Shown piece by piece: positions 7,335-14,500 of a stretch of 19,546 nt of DNA. Under the pieces are notes generated by a model, which saw nothing but the letters and a program-made list of their open reading frames with translations, ran no database searches and was not told the DNA's origin. Origin of the DNA: Gordoniibacillus chartarius. Its GTDB lineage: Bacteria; Bacillota; Bacilli; Paenibacillales; NBRC-103111. The stretch spans positions 1-19,546 of the forward strand of contig NZ_JBHLWN010000010.1 of NCBI RefSeq assembly GCF_042432825.1. Direction: 5' to 3'. The stretch's first letter is position 1; the number at the start of each line of letters is the position of its first letter. Made by a program: the position numbers and the translations under genes.

Positions 7335-8868
7335 GGCGTCCACCGCAGCCTTCTTAATCAGATTATGGGCAAGGGAAAGCCACCCGACCTCTAGACTTAC
7401 TTTCGGTAAGCCTCGAAGCAGGAACCGTTTGAATCCTCGATTATTCTTCATATCACCAAATACAGGCTCCGGCTCAATCATGCGCCGCACTGCCAGTGCA
7501 TATCCTTTTTCACTCCGGAGTTTTTCACCGGCTTTGTTCTTTAGCCGTAAATACTTCATGCTGACCTTTACTTCGCAATTGCCCTGGGCTTTCGTGCACT
7601 GCAGCTTTAACGGACAATCTTCACAGCTGGCGCTTCGGTAATGACGGTACTCGATTTCATACCCGCTTTCCGTCTTCTCCTTACTCACTCTGTGGAAATA
7701 GTGCGATTGCCCCGCTGCGCATGTCCATGTATCTTGCTCACTGTTATAGGTCCAGTTGTCGATCTTGCTAATGTCCTTTTGCCATGCCTTGCTTTTTTCA
7801 CGGTGATACGTGCTGTACTTGACGATGGCTTTGATTTCGTTTTGTTCTAAGTAGTCATAATTCTCTTCGCCGCCATAGCCCGCATCGGTGATGACCGTGC
7901 TTGGCAGCTTGCCTAACTGTGATTTTACTTTTTCGAGATGAGGAATAAGGCAGCGCGTATCGGTAGGCCGCTGGTGAACACTGTAACCGACAACGAATTG
8001 ATTTTCGGTACCGATCTGCACATTGTAGCCTGGCTTGAGCTGGCCGTTGCGCATGTGGTCTTCTTTCATTCGCATGAAGGTGGCGTCATGGTCCGTTTTG
8101 CTGTAGCTGTTCCGAGTGCCTAAAATCGCTTCTTGAGTCTCGTACTTTTGAGAGCCGAGGAAGCAGGTCCTTGCGGAGTGCGCGCACCGCTTTCTTTAGC
8201 GGCTTGTCTTTGAGCTTCTCCTGCAGGCGCTCTTCCAATTGCTTGACAGCATGCTCCAGTTTTTCACTAGTGATGGTGGAGGATTCGCCTAGTTCTAGAA
8301 GATCCTGACCGCCATGCACTCTATCTTCTTGCTTTTCGGTTTCCTCAATGGTGGCGAACAAGGTCTGCACTTTCTCCTGAAGCTTGGCTTTCTGCTTCAC
8401 GACAGCCTTTCCCCAAACAAATGTATATCGATTGGCATTGGCCTCGATCTTGGTGCCGTCCACAAAGTAGTGTTCCAGCTGCACGTAGTTCTCTTCAACC
8501 AAGAATTGAAGAACTGCAGTAAACACGGTCTCCAGTACATTTTTCATTCGCTCCGAGCGAAACCGGTTGATGGTGCGGAAGTCCGGTCGTTGTCTGCCAG
8601 CGATCCACATGAACATGATGTTCTCGCGTACGGCCTTGGCGATCTGACGTGAGGAGTAGATGCGCTGCGTGTAAGCGTAGATGATGATTTTGGTGAGCAT
8701 CTTGGGGTGATAGCTGTCGCGTCCGCCTCCGGGGTAAGCCGCGTTGAAGATGGCGTCGTCGAGGCGGTTAACTGCGGCGTTAATGACTCGAACGAGGTGA
8801 TTAGCAGGAATGTCTTCCTCTAAATCCATTGGCAAGCAAAGTTGCTCCATGGTATATTGAATGTACAA
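7299..8868 (-). pseudogene. IS1182-family transposase, frameshifted
   Basis: DDE transposase in two frames. The N-terminal part (8086 up to TTG at 8868, LYIQYTMEQLCLPMDL onward) includes YPGGGRDSYHPKMLTKIIIY, the DFRTINRFR motif and the first catalytic Asp in HYFVDGTKIEANANRY. The C-terminal part (7299 to about 8145) holds MRMKEDHMRNGQLKPGYNVQ, the second Asp in VITDAGYGGEENYDYL and the third acid in IEPEPVFGDMKNNRGF. The frame changes at an A4 run (8146-8149): removing one A gives LSKYETQEAILGTRNSYS, which joins the halves smoothly. So a single-base insertion or sequencing error inactivates an otherwise intact gene of about 520 codons. The frame is open further to a TTG at 8916, but TTG at 8868 has AAAGGAACGG upstream and agrees with related transposases starting YIQYTM. 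Confidence 0.85.
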
Positions 8869-8930
8869 AGAAACCGTTCCTTTCGTAAATGGTGGGTGGT
8901 ACTTCCATTTTACCAAGGAACGGTTTCTTT
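8866..8930 (-). promoter_or_regulatory. 5'-leader hairpin sequestering the transposase RBS and start
   Basis: AAAGAAACCGTTCCTT (8867-8882) and AAGGAACGGTTTCTTT (8915-8930) form a perfect 16-bp inverted repeat with a 32-base loop. In the minus-strand transcript the 3' arm contains the RBS (AAGGAAC) and runs into the TTG start at 8868. Transcripts that begin outside the element would include both arms and hide the start. A promoter inside the loop would make an mRNA without the 5' arm. Confidence 0.7.
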
Positions 8931-8950
8931 TTGTTGTATAAAATGAAAAG

Positions 8951-8995
8951 AGAGGCTGTCCTCAGTCATCTACGATGACTTCTGGGACAGCCTCT
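8951..8995. other. Long hairpin at the transposase-proximal IS end
   Basis: AGAGGCTGTCC (8951-8961) pairs with GGACAGCCTCT (8985-8995). Inside it AGTCATC (8964-8970) pairs with GATGACT (8974-8980) across a 3-base loop. The outer arm is a second copy of the terminal repeat in inverted orientation. It may serve as a cruciform for transposase binding or as a block to read-in transcription. There is only a weak U-tract (CTTTTCATTTTA) on the minus strand. Confidence 0.65.
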
Positions 8996-8996
8996 T
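8979..8996 (-). repeat. IS1182-type terminal inverted repeat, transposase 5' side
   Basis: The reverse complement, AAGAGGCTGTCCCAGAAG, matches 7223-7240 at 16 of 18 positions and marks the right boundary of the element. Confidence 0.8.
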
Positions 8997-9012
8997 CTCA
9001 TGATAAGAATAA

Positions 9013-9066
9013 TGACTCGGACTGGGTTCGAACCAGCGACCCCCACCCTGTCAAAGTGAAAGAGTC
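9013..9066 (-). pseudogene. tRNA-Val(GAC)-like remnant lacking the D arm
   Basis: Read on the minus strand this stretch has a 5-bp anticodon stem (TCACT/GGTGG, two G-U pairs) around a 7-base loop TTGACAG, which reads as anticodon GAC (Val). Then follow a 5-base variable region GGGTC, a T arm GCTGG-TTCGAAC-CCAGT, and the 3' acceptor strand CCGAGTC with discriminator A. No CCA is encoded. The 5' side has GACTC, able to pair with GAGTC, followed by only two bases before the anticodon arm, so nucleotides 8-26 (the whole D arm) are absent. A standard tRNA gene finder may score it poorly. It is most likely a deletion-bearing tRNA relic or an integration scar rather than a working tRNA. It lies 16 bases outside the IS end. 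Confidence 0.55.
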
Positions 9067-9460
9067 ATATAGTTAGAGACTGTTATATTGGGTTAGAATC
9101 GCGAAACGCTCACCTTGGACGTCACTGGCCAGTACTATCACACAACATGAAAAGCTTACTCGAAATGTATAAATTACCGACTATAATTGTTAGCAGAAAG
9201 CTTAGCCTGCAATCTTATCTCCCAAAATGAGTGTAGGTGCGACTCAAATAAATAACCGCCGCGGGATCGCATGTGTCCTCATAAAGATGTTTATCTGTAA
9301 CTAAATGGCCACAACCAACTCTCGTCTGACGAGCAGAAATCTTTCGGAAACATTAATGAAATTTTCACTTTCGTGGTTTGATATAATATAGCTTTATTAT
9401 TTTGTTACTTTCTACTTGAGCTTTCTTACGAAGAACGTTTTCCCTACAAAGTGGTTAATT
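9067..9460. other. Non-coding stretch between tRNA remnant and DraG gene
   Basis: About 390 A+T-rich bases. The only notable frame is a 27-codon one from 9148 on the plus strand (MKSLLEMYKL), which has no ribosome binding site. Small hairpins occur (CTCGTCTGACGAG near 9320, TTCTTACGAAGAA near 9422), but none has a U-tract suited to ending the minus-strand operon. No gene is supported. Confidence 0.5.
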
Positions 9461-10279
9461 TTAATGTTTTATATTGTACTTAGTATTGAATAAAGCAATT
9501 ATCTCCTTTAATTTATAATCGAGCCTTAACATAACTTCAGAGACTAGGTTATTAGGTATCCGCTTATAAAAAGCTTGTGCTATACCACCTGTGATGCATG
9601 CTATTGTATCACTATCCCCACCAATAGAGATAGCTTTTCTGATTGCATCTTCAAAATTGGATGATTCTAGAAAAGCAATTATTGCTTGTGGAACAGACCC
9701 TTGACAACTAGAGTCAAACGCATACTTAGGCCGAATTTCATCGAGTTTTTGATTGAGATTGTATCTAAATTTGTCCATAATGAAATCTTGTATTTCAGTC
9801 TTTGAGTGATTTTTTCTAGCTAAGAAGACCGCACAAGCCACAGCTTGAGCCCCAACGATACCTTGTTTATGATTATGTGTTACTAAAGCAGACCGTTTTG
9901 ATTCACGCAACACTTCTTCTAATGAATCATAGGCAAAACCAATAGGACTGACTCTCATCGCTGATCCGTTTCCATAACTTCGATATCCCTTGGAACTATT
10001 ATTTGCTACCCATTCCTCAAACTTCTGTCCGTAACCAACACCTGGGTACCACTTGGCATACTGACGTAGTTTATTGGCATACAACTTTTGGCCATAATAA
10101 TAATCAATCAACCAGTTACTATTCTTCTTTTTACTTAGGACAGCATCAGCTATAGCTATTGTCAATACAGTATCATCTGTAAATCTAGTAAATCTGTCGA
10201 ATAATTTAATATCAGTAGATTTATTGTTATGCCATTCGAATACGGAACCAATTACGTCTCCAACAACTGCCCCTAACAT
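9461..10279 (-). CDS. ADP-ribosylglycohydrolase (DraG/ARH-type), putative immunity protein
   Basis: 272 residues of the ADP-ribosylglycohydrolase (DraG/ARH) fold, which uses two Mg ions to remove ADP-ribose from modified protein side chains or other targets. Family motifs are present: MLGAVVGDVIGSVFE at the N-terminus, the metal-binding FTDDT (33-37), GNGSAMRVSPIGF (103-115), THNHKQGIVGAQAVA (134-148) and the second metal site ISIGGDSDTIACITGGIAQAF (218-238). The length is normal and all key acids are intact, so an active enzyme is expected. The ATG at 10279 is chosen because GGAGGTGG lies just upstream; an ATG 12 codons earlier has no RBS. It is the last gene of a same-strand series behind an RHS toxin whose tip looks ADP-ribosyltransferase-like. 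That places it as a candidate enzymatic immunity protein, like Tri1 in the Tre1-Tri1 pair (inference). No signal peptide, so cytoplasmic. Confidence 0.88.
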   Translation of the reverse strand: MLGAVVGDVIGSVFEWHNNKSTDIKLFDRFTRFTDDTVLTIAIADAVLSKKKNSNWLIDYYYGQKLYANKLRQYAKWYPGVGYGQKFEEWVANNSSKGYRSYGNGSAMRVSPIGFAYDSLEEVLRESKRSALVTHNHKQGIVGAQAVACAVFLARKNHSKTEIQDFIMDKFRYNLNQKLDEIRPKYAFDSSCQGSVPQAIIAFLESSNFEDAIRKAISIGGDSDTIACITGGIAQAFYKRIPNNLVSEVMLRLDYKLKEIIALFNTKYNIKH

Positions 10280-10420
10280 TAGCCACCTCCACTGGAGAAC
10301 ACAGTTACAGTCCATAGACTCAATCTCTTAAACTGCGAAATTGATGGAGGCACATTTATCATGTCCATTTTCCATCCCTCTCAAAGAAAATAAAATTCTA
10401 CTCACTCTTGTACTTGCTTA

Positions 10421-11344
10421 TTAAATAATTCCGGATTTTTCAATATAAAATTGATATAAACTATCTATCAGTTTTTTCACCTGGTGTTCAGTTACTTTAT
10501 TTAGCAAAAATCTATCGGATAAATAGTATATATCTTGGATGAAATCCTCCTTATCAACAATATTGTTGAACTTCATATATTCAATACATTTAATAATAAA
10601 CTGCTCCAAGTTATCTTCCATTTTTTTTTGCTGGATAGTTAGTTTAGGGAGATTGTCTTTAATTGATTCTTTTAAAGTTTCTTTAAAGCTCCAGTATTTT
10701 AAATATAACCTCTCATCGGAAAAAGGTATGAATGGATCGTATTCGGAACAAGGAATAATAATTATAAAACCTTGTTCTCTTAAAAATTTTAAAACACTTA
10801 TCAATTTCTCATTTAAAACGTATCCTCTTAAAAAGGTACTGTTGTACCAAGGAAAACAGAAAATTAATTTTCCTTGAACATAATCTATCGCTAATGAAGC
10901 CCTATACCTCTCTTCCCCCATCTTGGATATCGGTCTTTGTACTCTTTCATTAGACAAGCCAAATATCTCTAAAATCTTGTTTACATCACTTACAGGACTG
11001 TTCTTTTTTTTAATCTCATCTTGCAATAATTTAATTACTGGTGTATTTCTCATGAAAATATTAATATTTTTTGAGATGTTGTCGTCTAGCAAGGAACAAA
11101 TCCTTTTCAGATCTCGTATATCTACAGTTCTATTATTGAACGCGATACCACTAACATCACTTATATTTCCAGTTATTAAATATGAAATAGAAGCTCCACC
11201 ATCCCCAAATTCCCCCACCAATTTATAGATTTTCCCACCACTAAATGTATACGAAAAGTTATTAACATGATCTAGCATAGATTTTCTGTTTGGTAATTTA
11301 GCATACAGTTGAGCGGATACGTTCACTAATTTCAATTCGTTCAT
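10421..11344 (-). CDS. Degenerate ABC-ATPase-like protein of unknown function
   Basis: 307 residues. The N-terminal half follows the layout of an ABC ATPase, but the catalytic residues are gone. GGKIYKLVGEFGDGGASISYLITG (37-59 region) is at the P-loop position, yet the Walker A Lys and Ser/Thr are Gly50 and Ala51. ISKMGEERYRASLAIDYVQG (139-158) stands where LSGGERxRxxLA belongs. KLIFCFPWYN (159-168) replaces the Walker B hhhhDE, and IIIIPCSEYD (194-203) replaces the H-loop. The C-terminal 100 residues are charged and helical, without a recognised domain. ATG at 11344 has AGGAGG 7 bases upstream. It lies between the RHS toxin and the DraG gene on the same strand, 141 bases before the latter. 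No membrane segments. It may be a toxin-binding immunity or regulatory pseudo-ATPase, or a remnant of a transporter; the role is open. Confidence 0.75.
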   Translation of the reverse strand: MNELKLVNVSAQLYAKLPNRKSMLDHVNNFSYTFSGGKIYKLVGEFGDGGASISYLITGNISDVSGIAFNNRTVDIRDLKRICSLLDDNISKNINIFMRNTPVIKLLQDEIKKKNSPVSDVNKILEIFGLSNERVQRPISKMGEERYRASLAIDYVQGKLIFCFPWYNSTFLRGYVLNEKLISVLKFLREQGFIIIIPCSEYDPFIPFSDERLYLKYWSFKETLKESIKDNLPKLTIQQKKMEDNLEQFIIKCIEYMKFNNIVDKEDFIQDIYYLSDRFLLNKVTEHQVKKLIDSLYQFYIEKSGII

Positions 11345-11532
11345 AGCAGTCCTCCTGTGGCTTTCACTTGAAACAAAAAGAAGGATAAAAAGCGACTTCA
11401 CATGGAGTAGCCGATGTTCTGGCTAACTTCCTATGGAGAACTTTCGTGACGTTGAACTTGTACAAGAAAATCAACCTACAGAATTCCCCTGTAAAGTCGC
11501 TTCGCTAGTTCATTGTTTAGAAATACAACTAA

Positions 11533-11564
11533 TTATAATGTACGAGCTGAAACTTTTTGTCAAA
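11533..11564 (-). promoter_or_regulatory. Possible promoter for the immunity-side genes
   Basis: On the minus strand a perfect TTGACA (11564-11559) and a perfect TATAAT (11538-11533) lie between the RHS stop and the next gene. The 20-base spacing is longer than the usual 16-18, so at least one box may be fortuitous. It would allow the downstream genes to be expressed independently of the toxin. Confidence 0.35.
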
Positions 11565-11576
11565 AGGAATTATACA

Positions 11577-14500
11577 TTATTTAAACCAAGTAAATGGATT
11601 CCACCATACTACTTCGCTTTTGAAATTAACTTCATTTACGTTTCTGATCTCCAGACTGTTAACTTTGAGCGTAGTTCTTAATGGCTCAGCATCTTTTACA
11701 ATATTCCATTGCGCTTCGTCTGTTTTAAGTGAATCATCACTTTCAAATGAAATTGATTCATGTATTTGAAGTTCAATAACTGTTTCATATGACCTTGCCC
11801 CTATATACTCACCCTGCTTTTTAGTAGGCAATTTACCAAAAACATAAATATGTGCAGGTTGTGAATTTCCATTAGTATCTTCTAAAGGGCGCAAATATGT
11901 TGATTGTCCATCTTTTGTAGCATCTACAAGGGATTTAGCATTCTCCTTTGAAGTTACTTGATAATAAGTGATCCAATCGTCGTCGATATCATCTTTCTTT
12001 TTCTTTGGTTTGATTTTGGGTTTTTTAATCCCCCTCAACTCTGCTGAAACAACTGTTGATTCATATGTGGAAGTGTTAATGTACGAGAATGAACTTGAAC
12101 TTAAACTAGACTCTGACGAAGACTCATTACCTCTACTTGAAGATTCAATACTATTTTTGGATGCTGATATGATTGCAGGCAAACTTATAAATATTAGACA
12201 TATAAAACAGTGACCACTTGGGTCGTTGTATCTTAACGGATTATTTCCAGCATAAGTATATAAATTTTGAGTAAGAGGATTATTAAGCTGCCCTTCATAT
12301 GTATCCTCATTAATAAATCGTCCCACACTTGGATCATACCATCTAGCCCGTAAATACTGAAGCTTCGTTGTGTCGTCCCACATCTCAGCGCTGTACTTGA
12401 ATGGTTGGGCAATGGTCTCGCTCTGGCTCGCGATATTCCCGAAGATATCATAGCTATACGAATTTAACTTCGTATTCCCCGTGCTATCCATCAGATTCAC
12501 TACATCGCCTTGACCATTATGGAGATAAAATGCTTTTCCCTGACTGTCCTGGCGAGCAACAAGCCCATTACCGCGGATATATCGCGATTTAAGCGTAGCG
12601 ACTCCACCTGAAACTGTCGCCTCCGCTATAACCTGGTCACCGTCCCAGTAATACCTTGTTGTTTGCCCGTTTTCCGTTCGTTCCCAAAGCAGCCCGTCAC
12701 CGTTGTACTTGTAAGAGACATTCCTTCCGCCGGTAACACTTACATTCGTCAGACGATCTCGTTTATCAAAAGTAGTTGTGGCATCAGGACGTTCAAATGG
12801 AGTATTCGTTGTCATGCTCGAACGATTTCCACGGTTATCGTAGTTATACGTTTCGTTAAACTGTGTGGATGATGCGATACGGTTCAACGGGTCGTAAGCA
12901 AATGTATACGTCGCTTCATTCTCCGTCTTGGTCTTTTGATTCCCGTTATTGTCATAAGTGTAAACAAAGCTGTTTAATACTGTACTGCCCTTTTTTTGTA
13001 GCAAAGTATTAATTTGAAGGCCGTCATAGGCATAATCAGAGGTAACACCATTCCGAAGTCTTATATTTTTTAAAAGGTTATTGTTGTAATAGCTATATTT
13101 TGCGTCAAAGTCATTTGTATAATCTATTGAGGCCGAGACTGTGTCCAATCGATTCCGAGCATCATAGCGATAGTACGTATTAATGCCAAAAGGATCATTC
13201 ATCGAGGAACGATTCCCTGCTGCATCATAATCGTATTGAATGGTTCGCTTATCCGGATATGTCACCTTTGTTAAAGAACCATTGGCTGGGCTGAAGTCAT
13301 ACAAAGTCGTCCCTGTAATGTCTTTCATGGATTTGCGTCTTCCAGATTGATCATAACTAAACTCAATGGTTTCTTCTCCAGCTATCGGATTGCCCGCAGC
13401 GTCCACGATTTCTTTCTTCCATAAAAAGTTACGTCCCGTATAAGTGTACTTAAAGTGGTTGTTATTGCGATCCCGCAGCCCTATTCGGTTTCCGTTTCCA
13501 TCATAATAGGATTTTTCCACGTTATTCTTTCCACCGATAGGTACTTCACTAGCTTGGATAAGGCGCCCAACTTCATCATATTTCTTTTCATTCATTGTAC
13601 CATCTGGATATGCAATAGTCGTTAAGTTCCCCATCAAGTCATACTTGTAGGAAGTAATCTCATTTTTCGCGTTCTTCACACTGGTTGGACGACTGAGTAC
13701 ATCGTATCCAAATATAGTCACATTTTGTGGCGTGACATAGTCTGTCGTGGTCAGCACGTTTCCGACATAATCGTAGGTAAATGATGCCAGGGTATTGGTT
13801 TGAGTACCGGTTCCGACTTTCTTCGTCTCTTCCTTCTTTGTCACTCTTCCGAGACTGTCTAAGTACTCTTTAATGGTATACCCTTCCGGGTCTGTATTGG
13901 TCTTTGTATTGGGATTGGCAATATCATCATGTACGACCGTATCTTTGGGGCTGCTATCCGCGTAACCTACTGAAGTCTGTCTACTCCACTGATCGTAGGC
14001 GTAAGTTGTGGTATTCCCAAGGGCATCTGTCGTTGTTGTTAAGCGACCGTAGCCGTCATACCCATAGGTGATCTTATTCTTATATTGTCCACCTTCTATC
14101 GTTCCGGAATGTATTTTATAGCCAACCGGATTCCAGCTTGTTTGGCTTTGGACCCCGGTTTCATCTGTCATTTGAATCTGATTCAAGTAATCGAAATACG
14201 TGATAGCCGCTGATGAACCATCCGCCGCATGAATGACCTTTGTCAAGCGCCCAATTGTATCGTACTCGTAGTTCGTCACATTGGTATTGGCGTCCGTATA
14301 CTTGATTAGCGCACCAGTCATCGAGTTGTAATCAAACTTTTTTATGATGTTGCTTGTTACTGAGTCAGCATCGGTCACTTGAATCGTTTGTTGTGTCGGA
14401 AATGCTCCGAAGTAAGGGGAATCTGTTTTAAAATCCGTTCGTACCGTTGTATACACACCAGCAGCGCGGGAAACCTGCATTTGGGTGACATTCCCATATG

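Larger units (their letters stand above)
7223..8996 (-). mobile_element. IS1182-family insertion sequence, about 1.77 kb
   Basis: Imperfect terminal inverted repeats at 7223-7240 and 8979-8996 (AAGAGGCTATCCCAAAAG and AAGAGGCTGTCCCAGAAG, 16 of 18 identical) bracket one transposase gene of the IS1182 family. Regulatory hairpins lie at both ends. No convincing target duplication is seen (AGCGA on the left, CTCAT on the right), which hints at an old or rearranged insertion. The transposase frame is broken, so this copy is probably not autonomous. Confidence 0.85.

Noticed and set aside
7213..9006. Target-site duplication flanking the IS
   Set aside because: The bases next to the two inverted repeats do not match over 3-10 positions in direct orientation.
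9148..9231. A 27-codon plus-strand frame (MKSLLEMYKL)
   Set aside because: No ribosome binding site, no distinctive composition, and no neighbour suggesting a small-protein gene.
11433..11681. An 82-codon plus-strand frame across the toxin 3' end
   Set aside because: It overlaps the end of the RHS toxin, has no clear RBS and no recognisable content.
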